A DNA stretch of 27,184 nucleotides from RGZA01 sp964568585 (GTDB lineage: Bacteria > Pseudomonadota > Alphaproteobacteria > UBA9219 > RGZA01). Below the pieces are notes generated by a model. The model was given only the letters and a program-made list of their open reading frames with translations. It did no database searches and had not been told where the DNA came from. The DNA lies in assembly GCA_964568585.1 (NCBI GenBank), contig CAZMQI010000025.1:1-27184 (forward strand), read 5' to 3'. Shown here one piece after another: positions 6,900-14,461 of this stretch (within the stretch, counting starts at the first letter, position 1; the number at the start of each line of letters is the position of its first letter). The position numbers and the translations under genes were made by a program.

Positions 6900-7874
6900 T
6901 TATGGTAAATTTTTCCAGAACAGCATTTCCATGCGCGCATCACCTTGTAAATTATAAAGATTATTGATGCTTTGCAGACCCGTTGGGGATGTTACGTTAA
7001 TCTCAATCAGGTGGTCGCCAATCACATCGATACCGGCAAAATACAACCCCATCTCGCGCAAGGTGGGTGCAATGACGCGGCAGATTTCCTTGTCCCGCGC
7101 GGTTAATTCGCAGGTGTGGGCAGAGGCCCCAAGTGCCAAATTCGCGCGGAATTCCCCTGCTTTGGGCATGCGTTTCATCACGCCGACAGGATTGCCATCA
7201 AACAGGATGATGCGTTTATCACCGTTCGATATTTCCGGCAGGAATGGTTGCAGCAATATCGGCTCGCCGCTTTTTTCTTCATGCTGTTTGGCAAGGTTCA
7301 GCAATTCATCCAGTTCGGTAAGTGCAAAACGGAATACATCGCGTCCGGCATTGCCGTACAATTTCTTGGCAACCACATGGCCATATTGTTTGGTGAATTC
7401 GGTGATGCCGCGTGCATCATGGGTGATGAGCGTTGGCGGTAACAGTTCCGGCCAGCGCAGCATCAGCAGTTTCTCCGGCGCGTTACGCACGCCAGCGGGG
7501 TTATTGATGATGCGGGTATTGGTGATGTGATCGAGCAGATGCGTGTTGGTGATATAGCCCATATCAAAGGGCGGATCTTGACGCAGCAAAATCACATCCA
7601 CATCCTGCGATAGGTTCAAAAGCTTGTCGGCAACAATTGTGAAGTGATTGCCAATCTCTCTGCGGAAGATGATTTCCTGTGCGTAGGCCATGACCTTGCC
7701 GTCCTGCCAGAATAAGTCCTTTGGGTGATAGCTGTATAAGCTGTGGCCAAGTTCCTGTGCGCCAAGCCCCAGTACAAAGGTGCTGTCGCCATTGATGTTA
7801 ATGCCTTGAACGGGGTCCATCTGCAGCGCAACGCGTAGTTTATGTGTAGGTTTTTGGGCGGATGTGTTTGTCAT
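6900..7874 (-). CDS. gshB: Glutathione synthetase
   Basis: Joins gamma-glutamylcysteine and glycine using ATP, the last step of glutathione synthesis. The 324-residue length matches bacterial GshB. The N-terminal domain has LRVALQMDPVQGININGDST and LLRQDPPFDMGYI, both family hallmarks (QMDP and the DPPFD loop). The ATP-grasp part shows VAKKLYGNAGRDVFRF, LLQPFLPEISNGDKRIILFDG and the metal-binding IDVIGDHLIEINVTSPTG. In alphaproteobacteria gshB often follows yraN; here the SirB1-like gene and a plus-strand unknown sit between them. No residue anomalies seen. Confidence 0.96.
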   Translation of the reverse strand: MTNTSAQKPTHKLRVALQMDPVQGININGDSTFVLGLGAQELGHSLYSYHPKDLFWQDGKVMAYAQEIIFRREIGNHFTIVADKLLNLSQDVDVILLRQDPPFDMGYITNTHLLDHITNTRIINNPAGVRNAPEKLLMLRWPELLPPTLITHDARGITEFTKQYGHVVAKKLYGNAGRDVFRFALTELDELLNLAKQHEEKSGEPILLQPFLPEISNGDKRIILFDGNPVGVMKRMPKAGEFRANLALGASAHTCELTARDKEICRVIAPTLREMGLYFAGIDVIGDHLIEINVTSPTGLQSINNLYNLQGDARMEMLFWKNLP

Positions 7875-7940
7875 ACCTCAAGAAACTAGAGGGAAACCCC
7901 GAAAAGGAAAGGCAAAAAATGCTTTTTGAAAGTATTTCTA

Positions 7941-8666
7941 ATGGTTACTTTCATGGGCATGACGAACAAGACCGCATCATCAGCGCGCCGCGACCAAACT
8001 GCAATTGAATTTGCAAATGCACATGTTGAGGTCGCCGACACATTATCGGCTGACCCGGCTGCTGCGGTTCAACAGCTCAAAGAAGCATTTAAGTACGATG
8101 AGCGTCAAAGCATTGTTGATAAGATTTATAATCTGGCGAACGGTGTAACAGACCCGTTGCTGCGTACAGACTGTTATAGCTTTGTTGCTACTCACACCGC
8201 GAAAGATGCCGTGAAGGAATACGCGCTAGAAGGTGCTGTTAAAGCACTGGAGCTGGCAAGCAGAGGACAGCAATCCGATCGCAGCAATCATGAGGGTATT
8301 GCCAGCCGCACGCTCGATGTGTTCGGTGTACTAACCGGAAACATTACACAGAGTTTTGGCATATGTAGCCAATTAATGGAAATCTGGCACAAACAAATTA
8401 CCGCACTGCTCGAACAAGATGAAGTTGCAAAAACATTTTCGGCCAAAGCATTTATCGGACAGCAAATAGTGAAGCGCACCGCTGTAGGGCTTGACGAATT
8501 TACATCTGGTATTTTAACGGGAGCATTTGAACGCATTATCGAAGCGCAAAAACCTGATGCACATCGGGCTAAGCCAGCAGCCAACACAACCGCAGAAGAT
8601 GCCCGTGCGCGGTTGATTGCAAAGGCATGGCATGGGGCCAATCCAAGCGGACAGTGCCTCCAGTAA
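7941..8666 (+). CDS. Unknown, predominantly helical protein
   Basis: Not recognised. About 242 residues with long amphipathic-looking helices (for example AIEFANAHVEVADTL, AAAVQQLKEAFKYDERQ, DAVKEYALEGAVKALELA), no signal peptide and no obvious transmembrane segment. The start is uncertain: TTG at 7926 and ATGs at 7941, 7953 and 7959 are all in frame and none has a clear ribosome site. A purine-rich AAAGGAAAGG at about 7902-7911 precedes a tiny ATG-led frame at 7918 instead. The gene is plus-strand between minus-strand gshB and the SirB1-like gene, breaking that run. It resembles the other plus-strand unknowns here in being helical and lineage-specific. Confidence 0.65.
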   Translation: MVTFMGMTNKTASSARRDQTAIEFANAHVEVADTLSADPAAAVQQLKEAFKYDERQSIVDKIYNLANGVTDPLLRTDCYSFVATHTAKDAVKEYALEGAVKALELASRGQQSDRSNHEGIASRTLDVFGVLTGNITQSFGICSQLMEIWHKQITALLEQDEVAKTFSAKAFIGQQIVKRTAVGLDEFTSGILTGAFERIIEAQKPDAHRAKPAANTTAEDARARLIAKAWHGANPSGQCLQ

Positions 8667-8683
8667 ATCCTATCTGAATTAAG

Positions 8684-9535
8684 TTACTGCATTCCCGAAC
8701 GCAGCTTTTGCAAGAGCAATGCGGTTTGGTGTTTCAGGCTTTCCGGCACGCCCAGCTTCATGAATGTTTCTAAAGCCGCGACTGCGCTTTTGATATTACC
8801 CATCTTGCCATGGAATAATCCAAGTTCGCGCCACAGCATCGCTTCGGCGGGTGCGAATAGCACCATGGTTTGTAGGGTATCAATCGCCTTTTCCAATGCG
8901 CCATGCTGCAAGCGGCGCATCTTGATATTGTTCTGCAGCCGTAGCAGCACCTGGCGATCGCTCACCGGTTCATAATGTTCGGGGAGCAGTTCCGCATCCA
9001 GCCCCTGCGTGGATTTCAGTAATTCACGTAAATCAATCGTATGGCGCACCACGCAATTATCAAACGGGTCTAAAATCGCGCGTTCTCCGCCTGTTTCAAG
9101 ACGTAACAGGAAATGGCCGGGAAAGCTAAGCCCCACCATGTTCCATTCCAGTTTTCGTGCGATGTGCAGATAAAGAATGCCAAGTGCAACAGGCAGTCCT
9201 TTGCGGCGGTCAATCACGCGCATCAGATTGGCATTTTCCAAACTGTTGTAACTATCGCGGTCACCCGTGAAGCCGTAATTATGAACCAGCGTGTTTCGCA
9301 ATAATAAAATCTGTTCATCGAGCGTGAGTTTGTGCTGTGACAAATCCCCCGATTTGCGGTTGATGTCACGCACGACCATATCAAGAAAAGCGCGGTAGGA
9401 TGGTAATGCGGCAAGATTATCTTCAAGTGCGGCAAGTGCCAAGGCAACTTCGCCAATATCAAGCAACTCATCGGTGGCTTCGCCCGCCGACATCAAAATG
9501 CGTAATGCTTGATCTTGCTCTACCTGCATCGTCAT
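8684..9535 (-). CDS. SirB1-like transglutaminase-fold protein with TPR tail
   Basis: A 283-residue member of the SirB1/transglutaminase-like family. Recognisable blocks are NTLVHNYGFTGDRDSYNSLENANL, RRKGLPVALGILYLHIARKL, the core VGLSFPGHFLLRL and AILDPFDN, which is the usual family order. The C-terminal 90 residues (LQNNIKMRRLQHGALEKAIDTLQ through AMLWRELGLFHGKMGNIKSAVAALE) look like two to three tetratricopeptide units. Biochemical role is not established for the family. Start MTMQ at 9535 or MQ six bases later are equally possible. It is upstream of gshB on the same strand and downstream of yraN. Confidence 0.85.
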   Translation of the reverse strand: MTMQVEQDQALRILMSAGEATDELLDIGEVALALAALEDNLAALPSYRAFLDMVVRDINRKSGDLSQHKLTLDEQILLLRNTLVHNYGFTGDRDSYNSLENANLMRVIDRRKGLPVALGILYLHIARKLEWNMVGLSFPGHFLLRLETGGERAILDPFDNCVVRHTIDLRELLKSTQGLDAELLPEHYEPVSDRQVLLRLQNNIKMRRLQHGALEKAIDTLQTMVLFAPAEAMLWRELGLFHGKMGNIKSAVAALETFMKLGVPESLKHQTALLLQKLRSGMQ

Positions 9536-9573
9536 TCAGTGTAACCCAGAAATATAAAAATATATTAATAAGG

Positions 9574-9936
9574 CTAGTAAAACGCGTTTTTTATATGTTT
9601 TGGAAGGCTTTTGGGTGCGAATAACAGGGCGTCAAACCGCACCGTCTCAAAGCCCTGATACTGACCCATCATATAACTGCCGGATGCAATCAACCGTGCT
9701 TGCTGGGCAGGCGCAATGGCGGATGCGGCTGAAAAATCATCGCCGCGCTTTTTGACTTCGACGATGACAAGTGTTTTGTCTTTCGCCGCCAAAATATCAA
9801 TTTCACCGGATGGTGTTTTGATGCGCTGGCCCAGAATGCGATAGCCCTTCACGCGCAGAATGAGTTCGGCAAATTTTTCTGCCCATAAGCCATAGGCATA
9901 GGATTGGGCGCCAAGTTTGTGACGGAAACTGCTCAT
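9574..9936 (-). CDS. yraN: UPF0102 (YraN) family nuclease-fold protein
   Basis: A 120-residue UPF0102 protein. The core SGEIDILAAKDKTLVIVEVKKR has the D and ExK spacing of the PD-(D/E)xK nuclease fold, preceded by the family helix AYGLWAEKFAELILRVKGYRIL. The cellular role is not firmly known. It follows rsmI with 1 base between rsmI stop and this start, a pairing common across proteobacteria. Length and motif are normal. Confidence 0.93.
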   Translation of the reverse strand: MSSFRHKLGAQSYAYGLWAEKFAELILRVKGYRILGQRIKTPSGEIDILAAKDKTLVIVEVKKRGDDFSAASAIAPAQQARLIASGSYMMGQYQGFETVRFDALLFAPKSLPKHIKNAFY

Positions 9937-9937
9937 G

Positions 9938-10873
9938 CTATTTCTTCAATTCCAGAATGCGTTGGTATAGCGCGCGGCGTTGCAAACCGGTTTTTGCAGC
10001 GACATCGAATGCGGCATCGCGCGGGGATAGGGTTTTAAGGGCTAGGAGCAAGAGTTTATCGGTTTCATCCGCATCATCATTTTGTGCGGTTTCATTGCTT
10101 GGCGGTGCAATTAAAATGACGCATTCACCGCGAATACGTTCCTGTTGTTCGGTATGTTTGGAAAGCGCGGATAATGCGCCGCGCTGAATTTCTTCATGCA
10201 TTTTGGTGAGTTCGCGCGCATATGCCGCGTTTCTGTCCCCCAAGACATGCAACATATCGGCAAGCGTTTCTGCCAAACGGTGCGGCGCTTCGTAAAACAC
10301 CAGCGTCGCGGGGATGGATTGCAAAAGTTTGAGCACGTCTTTGCGTGCCTTGGTTTTCGGCGGTAAAAATCCAGCGAAATAAAATGGCAATGGTGGTAAG
10401 CCAGAAAGTTGCAGCGCAGTGAGCGCGGCATTGGCGCCGGGCACACTCGTCACACTCACCCCCTCCTCGATCATCACCTGCATGATGGTTTCGCCGGGAT
10501 CGGAAATCAGCGGTAAGCCCGCATCGCTGGCGTATGCAACCGACTTCCCTGCTTTGATTTCCGCAAGGATTTTGGTGGCTGCATATGCTTCATTATGTTC
10601 ATGGGCTGCCGCCAGTTTTTTGCCGGTAATGCCATGCATCATCAGCAGTTTCTGCGTTTGGCGCGTATCTTCGCAAAAGATGATATCGGCGTGGCGGAAG
10701 GTATCGAGCGCACGCAGCGATATGTCAGCCGAATTGCCGATTGGGGTGGCAACAAGGCTTAATTGGCCAGATGCCTCTGCGCCCGTTTTAAAATTACGGG
10801 GCGCAACCGGCCCTGGGCTTTTGCTTGATTGCTTTTTGCTTACCCCAGCCTTATATTTTTTGTCACTGACCAC
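9938..10873 (-). CDS. rsmI: 16S rRNA (cytidine-1402-2'-O)-methyltransferase, with repeat-encoded N-terminal extension
   Basis: Adds the 2'-O-methyl to C1402 in the decoding centre of 16S rRNA using SAM. Family blocks are LSLVATPIGNSADISLRALDTF, FCEDTRQTQKLL, AYASDAGLPLISDPG, SVTSVPGANAALTALQLSGLP and the ARELTKMHEEI region. The GTG at 10873 is preferred because AAAGGA lies 9 bases upstream; a GTG at 10900 has no ribosome site. Even so, the protein has about 37 residues before the conserved core. Residues 18-37 of this extension (SPGPVAPRNFKTGAEASGQ) are encoded by the palindromic repeat at 10765-10820. Its start faces that of the LpoA-like gene 49 bases away, so both promoters must lie in that gap or within the coding ends. 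Confidence 0.93.
   Translation of the reverse strand: MVSDKKYKAGVSKKQSSKSPGPVAPRNFKTGAEASGQLSLVATPIGNSADISLRALDTFRHADIIFCEDTRQTQKLLMMHGITGKKLAAAHEHNEAYAATKILAEIKAGKSVAYASDAGLPLISDPGETIMQVMIEEGVSVTSVPGANAALTALQLSGLPPLPFYFAGFLPPKTKARKDVLKLLQSIPATLVFYEAPHRLAETLADMLHVLGDRNAAYARELTKMHEEIQRGALSALSKHTEQQERIRGECVILIAPPSNETAQNDDADETDKLLLLALKTLSPRDAAFDVAAKTGLQRRALYQRILELKK
10765..10820 (-). repeat. Palindromic repeat copy in rsmI (56 bp)
   Basis: Copy D of the window's palindromic element, inside the rsmI N-terminus. It keeps ATGCCTCTG and CAACCGGCCCTG, with a longer central hairpin (TGCGCCCGT/ACGGGGCGCA arms, one bulge). The outer arm GCCAG/CTGGGC differs from GCGC/GCGC elsewhere but still pairs. On the coding strand it reads in the same frame as the rdgB copy. 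Confidence 0.85.
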
Positions 10874-10882
10874 GCCAATTAT

Positions 10883-10888
10883 TCCTTT
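10883..10888 (-). promoter_or_regulatory. Ribosome site deciding the rsmI start
   Basis: AAAGGA on the minus strand, 9 bases before the GTG at 10873. The upstream GTG at 10900 lacks any comparable site, so 10873 is the likelier start. Confidence 0.55.
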
Positions 10889-10922
10889 ATAATTGACCAC
10901 AACTTACACGAGCATTTGCGCC

Positions 10923-12266
10923 ATGCGAACCCCCTATTCCAGAAGTTTTTTCGGCAGCATTAGCCGCCGCCTCGCCAGTCGGCTCGGACAGCAACGTAAA
11001 CCCGTTGCTGTTGTTTTAGTTGCCACGTTTCTTTTAATGTTAACGGGCTGTAACACGGCATCGAACATGACTAAAGAAGTCGGCGGATGGTTTAGAACCG
11101 ACCGTGCAAGCGGCGGTTATGCCGCAGGCGGCCAACAAAACGGAAATACTGAAACGCCCGCGGCTTCGCCTGCTGGTGAAGTAACATCTGCGCCGTTGGA
11201 TAATGCAGTACAAAGCGGCACGCTGGATGGAACGCTTCCGCCGCAGCAGATGACCGGAAAAACCATAAATGCGAAAGCGGTGAAGGTTGCATTGCTGTTA
11301 CCGCTTAGCGGCAAGAATGCCAGCATGGGTAAGAGTTTTCAGGACGCCGCACAAATGGCGGTGAATGATTTATCTGCCGATAATTTCGAACTCATCCCGC
11401 GTGATAGCGGTGCAACGCCAGCCGAAGCGGTGCGTGCCGCCACACTAGCGATGGAAGAAGGCGCGCAGATTATTATTGGCCCCGTCTTTTCCGAAAGCGC
11501 AGCGGAAGTGAAAACATTCATAGCAGGCCGCGTGCCTGTATTGGCACTGACCAATGATGCGAATGTTGCTGGTAATGGCACTTACGTGCTTGGCTTTAGC
11601 CCAACACAACAAGTGCAACGCGCATTGCAATATGCAGCGGCAAAGGGAATTCGTTCCATCGCAATCCTCGCGCCATCATCGATTTACGGTGATATGGCGG
11701 TGGCGGCAGCGCAGAATTCCGGCGTGAGCATTGTAGAAACGCAGCGTTATGCAAACAACAAAGACAGCATCAAAAAAGCAGTGGCAGCCATTTCCGCAAA
11801 GCGCAGCGAGATCCAGGGCATCTTGCTTCCCGATGGTGGCGCAGCACTTGGCAGCGTTGCAGCGGAGCTTACCGCGGTTGCATTGTCATCACACGACATC
11901 CCCATCATCGGCACAGGATTATGGGATGACCAGAATGTTCAGCAGCATAATGTATTGGTTGGCGGATTTTACGCGAGCAGCGATCCGGCACAGCGCGCAA
12001 AATTTGTATCGCGTTATCAAAAAGCCTATGGCGGAAAACCGGTGCGCCTAGCCAGCCTTGCGTATGACGCCACGGCGCTTGTCGCGGTTTTGGCCAAGCA
12101 AGGACTGAATTATGATGAAAACGCATTAACCAACCCCAGTGGTTTTGCTGGATTGGATGGAATTTTCAGATTAATGCATGACGGGGTTACCGAACGCGGC
12201 CTTGCGGTTCTGGAAATAACCCCTTCAGGTACGAAGGTCGTAGACCCAGCCCCCCGTAAGTTCTAA
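10923..12266 (+). CDS. LpoA-like penicillin-binding protein activator lipoprotein
   Basis: A 447-residue predicted lipoprotein with a periplasmic-binding-protein type 1 fold, of the penicillin-binding protein activator group related to the C-terminal domain of E. coli LpoA. The N-terminus has basic residues, a hydrophobic stretch from about 27 to 41 and a lipobox LTGC with lipidated C43. An Ala/Gly/Thr-rich linker runs to about 110, then the fold begins with VKVALLLPLSGKNASMGKSF and continues with AQIIIGPVFSESAAEV, VPVLALTNDANVAG and RSIAILAPSSIYG. The ATG at 10923 is used because a TTG at 10893 lacks support. In many alphaproteobacteria this gene is divergent from rsmI, as here. A role in regulating peptidoglycan synthesis is inferred from the family. 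Confidence 0.9.
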   Translation: MRTPYSRSFFGSISRRLASRLGQQRKPVAVVLVATFLLMLTGCNTASNMTKEVGGWFRTDRASGGYAAGGQQNGNTETPAASPAGEVTSAPLDNAVQSGTLDGTLPPQQMTGKTINAKAVKVALLLPLSGKNASMGKSFQDAAQMAVNDLSADNFELIPRDSGATPAEAVRAATLAMEEGAQIIIGPVFSESAAEVKTFIAGRVPVLALTNDANVAGNGTYVLGFSPTQQVQRALQYAAAKGIRSIAILAPSSIYGDMAVAAAQNSGVSIVETQRYANNKDSIKKAVAAISAKRSEIQGILLPDGGAALGSVAAELTAVALSSHDIPIIGTGLWDDQNVQQHNVLVGGFYASSDPAQRAKFVSRYQKAYGGKPVRLASLAYDATALVAVLAKQGLNYDENALTNPSGFAGLDGIFRLMHDGVTERGLAVLEITPSGTKVVDPAPRKF

Positions 12267-12280
12267 TAAAACCGTTATTT

Positions 12281-12321
12281 TGCGCGATGCCTCTGGGCTT
12301 CGCCCAACCGGCCCTGCGCTA
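12281..12321 (-). repeat. Palindromic repeat copy, intergenic (41 bp)
   Basis: Copy C, 15 bases after the LpoA-like stop. It has GCGCGATGCCTCTG, a central hairpin TGGGC-ttc-GCCCA, then CAACCGGCCCTGCGCTA. Inner arms differ from copy A at one pair (G-C for C-G), with pairing kept. The frame used for coding in rdgB and rsmI is open here too. It may help end the upstream transcript. The rest of the gap to 12430 is AT-rich with no other clear signal. Confidence 0.85.
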
Positions 12322-12430
12322 TATAAAACTTTATCTACATTTAGTACAAATCCGAAATTATATAGCAATATCAATAAGATACCGGACAATTTCAAGGTCT
12401 CGTTAACTCGTTTCGGGTACGTTTGTATCT

Positions 12431-13228
12431 ATGAGCTTACAGACCTACACAGCGACCCGCAGAAATTACAAAGACATCGCAGGTGTTGCTGCCCCTAAGC
12501 CAGTGATGAACTTTTCATTGGATGGTTTGAAGCCACAAAAATCTAGCATCCGTTTTGATAATCTGAAACCAGCAGCTCCAGCTACCAACGCACAACGTTT
12601 GCAAAAAGTGCAATTAGCTGGTGGCGGTGAATTGTTGGTGCAAAATCCTTCAGGTACCACACGCGATTTAATTCTTGCCGTTAAAGAAAAAATGGCAGAA
12701 CTGAAAATCAAACGCAGCCCAATCATCAATATCACCGAACGCAATGCTGATCTTTCCGGTATGGATCTTTCAGGCATGGTATTAACGGGTGGTGTTGGTT
12801 CCATCAACCTCACCAACGCAAAGATGAAGGATGCAACCCTTCTAGGCATCTCAGCGCCAATGAATGCAACCAATGCTGATATGGAAAATGTAACCGTACG
12901 TGACAGCCGTTTGGATGGTTCGACATTCACCGGTGCAAACCTTGCTGGTGCAAACTTCATCGGCGAAAATTCAGCGACCAATTTGAAAGCCAAGAACGTG
13001 AAACTGCAAGGCGCGAATTTGGGCGGCGCTCATTTGACCAATTCAGATTTCGGTGGTGCAAAAGTTGCTAACGCAAACTTCGGTGGCAGCCAAATGGCTG
13101 GCGTGAACATGGGCAATGCACAAGGCGCATTGAACCTGAAGCAAATGAAGCCACAAGCTCCTATGCCTTCATACATGGCTCGTGCAATGAAGTTGCAAGC
13201 CAACTATATGCACGGCCCTTCAATCTAA
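12431..13228 (+). CDS. Pentapeptide-repeat-like protein
   Basis: A 265-residue protein with a central run of degenerate pentapeptide repeats (A/N-x-L-x-x type) at about residues 105-235: NADLSGMDLSGMVL, INLTNAKMKDATLLGI, NATNADMENVTVRDSRL, TFTGANLAGANFIG, VKLQGANLGGAHLTNSDFGGAKVANANFGG. Such repeats form a right-handed quadrilateral beta-helix. The N-terminal 100 residues and the Met-rich C-terminus (KQMKPQAPMPSYMARAMKLQ) are unrecognised. No signal peptide is seen, so it is probably cytoplasmic. No good ribosome site precedes the ATG. The next plus-strand gene has the same architecture and is probably a paralogue. Family is clear; function is not. Confidence 0.85.
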   Translation: MSLQTYTATRRNYKDIAGVAAPKPVMNFSLDGLKPQKSSIRFDNLKPAAPATNAQRLQKVQLAGGGELLVQNPSGTTRDLILAVKEKMAELKIKRSPIINITERNADLSGMDLSGMVLTGGVGSINLTNAKMKDATLLGISAPMNATNADMENVTVRDSRLDGSTFTGANLAGANFIGENSATNLKAKNVKLQGANLGGAHLTNSDFGGAKVANANFGGSQMAGVNMGNAQGALNLKQMKPQAPMPSYMARAMKLQANYMHGPSI

Positions 13229-13266
13229 AAACCAATCCTTTGTTGACCCTATAACGTGACCCGGTA

Positions 13267-13301
13267 GCCGCATTATTGTGGTGGCTTATCTGTGCGGTTT
13301 T
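13267..13301 (+). terminator. Possible terminator after the pentapeptide gene
   Basis: GCCGCA (13267-13272) can pair with TGCGGT (13293-13298), ending in a short T-run. The loop is long (about 20 bases), so the hairpin is only moderately convincing. Confidence 0.3.
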
Positions 13302-13567
13302 GTACCCCTTCCCCACCCCCCATTAGCCTCGTTTCTTAATTAAGGCTTATATAATTTCATTGCAGATTCAATAACTTGTCAGATTTAAATACTTTCAGAA
13401 TATGAAAGTTTTGCAATCCCTACTTTTTTAGTCTAGTATTTGGTTATTAGGACTAAAAGTTTACTTTGTGACCAAGAATTTGTTTTTTAAATCAAGCGGT
13501 TAGAAAAGTGCAGTACGTGCGAATTTAACCAGAGTTTTTTTAAAGTTTTGCTTTTTGAATTTTTAAA
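13302..13567. other. AT-rich intergenic region with two inverted repeats
   Basis: No gene is visible in the 13229-13567 gap. After the possible terminator it is strongly AT-rich. It holds a perfect inverted repeat at 13391-13409 (ACTTTCA/TGAAAGT, 5-base spacer) and a longer-spaced one at 13427-13457 (TTTAGTC/GACTAAA). A candidate promoter lies between and over them. A leader of about 130 bases would then precede the gene at 13580. Confidence 0.5.
13411..13439 (+). promoter_or_regulatory. Candidate promoter bracketed by inverted repeats
   Basis: TTGCAA (13411-13416) and TAGTAT (13434-13439) are 17 bases apart. The -35 starts right after one inverted repeat, and the -10 lies within the other, the geometry expected of an operator-controlled promoter. 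No regulator gene is adjacent. Confidence 0.38.
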
Positions 13568-13579
13568 GTGGGCGAGTTG

Positions 13580-14461
13580 ATGAGTAGATCTGCATCAATA
13601 CAGCGAAATTGGAATGGCCGCATCGCCGCGCCGCGCCCTAATCAATCCGCGCTGAGCGATGATCAGTATCAGCAAGAATTACAGCTTATGAATTTTGACT
13701 CAAGCAATTCGCTTGGGCGAAGTAGCGCTGCGTATAACCGCATGATGGGCAGGGGTGTGCGGCAATTTGTTGAGCGCGTTGCGACTACTGAAGGTACGAC
13801 CATTCCGGTCATCTTCTATTCAAACGGCAAAGATGATTATTACCAGCAAATGGTGCAAGCGATTACACGCACACAGGCACGCAATCGCGCCATTCGTGAT
13901 TTGCATCCGATTGTGAATTTACGCAAAGCCGCAACCTTGAGCGGTAATATTCGTAACATAGAATTCCGCGGTATTTCGCCAAGCTTCCATGATGCAACCT
14001 TAAGCGGTGTGTATATGAACACGCATGGCCCAGCAGCCTTTGGCAGTAATACAAAAGGTAATGTGAAGTTTGCGCCGGGTAATTTCGATTATACAAGTTT
14101 TGCTGGTAGCGCGCTGACCATCGAAGCAAGCGCAGGCACACGCTTTAATAATGTGCGCTTGCATAATGCATCCCTCGAAGTACGTGGGGTTGCTACACCC
14201 GATATTACGGGCGCGCATGTGACAGGTAATAGCAGGGTCAACGGGCAGAATATCGGTGGCATTGTTTCAGCTGCACGTCATACATTGGAATATGCAACGC
14301 AAGTTGCACCGCGCGTTTTGGGAAGTGCCAACACAATGTTCCATAGTATGCTTAAGCACGGCAAAGAAGCGATTGCTGCAACAGCGGAAACATTCAACTT
14401 TGGTCAGGGGCGTATCAAAAAGCACGACCCCGATGCGTGGCCAAGTCCGCATCCAGCCTAG
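13580..14461 (+). CDS. Degenerate pentapeptide/beta-helix-like protein, probable paralogue of the preceding gene
   Basis: About 293 residues. A helical N-terminus with RNRAIRDLHPIVNLR leads into AATLSGNIRNIEFRGISPS, FHDATLSGVYMNTHG, NVKFAPGNFDYTSFAG, TRFNNVRLHNASLEVRG and ITGAHVTGNSRVNG, which keep the alternating pattern of a pentapeptide beta-helix but are eroded. The order helix, IVNL/IINI strand, LSG turn, repeats, helical tail parallels the gene at 12431. The C-terminal 80 residues are helical and unrecognised. ATG at 13580 is preferred over GTG at 13568; neither has a strong ribosome site. The stop overlaps the convergent hemW stop by 4 bases (CTAG). Confidence 0.65.
   Translation: MSRSASIQRNWNGRIAAPRPNQSALSDDQYQQELQLMNFDSSNSLGRSSAAYNRMMGRGVRQFVERVATTEGTTIPVIFYSNGKDDYYQQMVQAITRTQARNRAIRDLHPIVNLRKAATLSGNIRNIEFRGISPSFHDATLSGVYMNTHGPAAFGSNTKGNVKFAPGNFDYTSFAGSALTIEASAGTRFNNVRLHNASLEVRGVATPDITGAHVTGNSRVNGQNIGGIVSAARHTLEYATQVAPRVLGSANTMFHSMLKHGKEAIAATAETFNFGQGRIKKHDPDAWPSPHPA

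Noticed and set aside
7918..7929. Tiny ATG-led frame after a good purine-rich ribosome-like site
   Set aside because: It encodes only three residues; perhaps a leader or chance. Not enough to call a gene.
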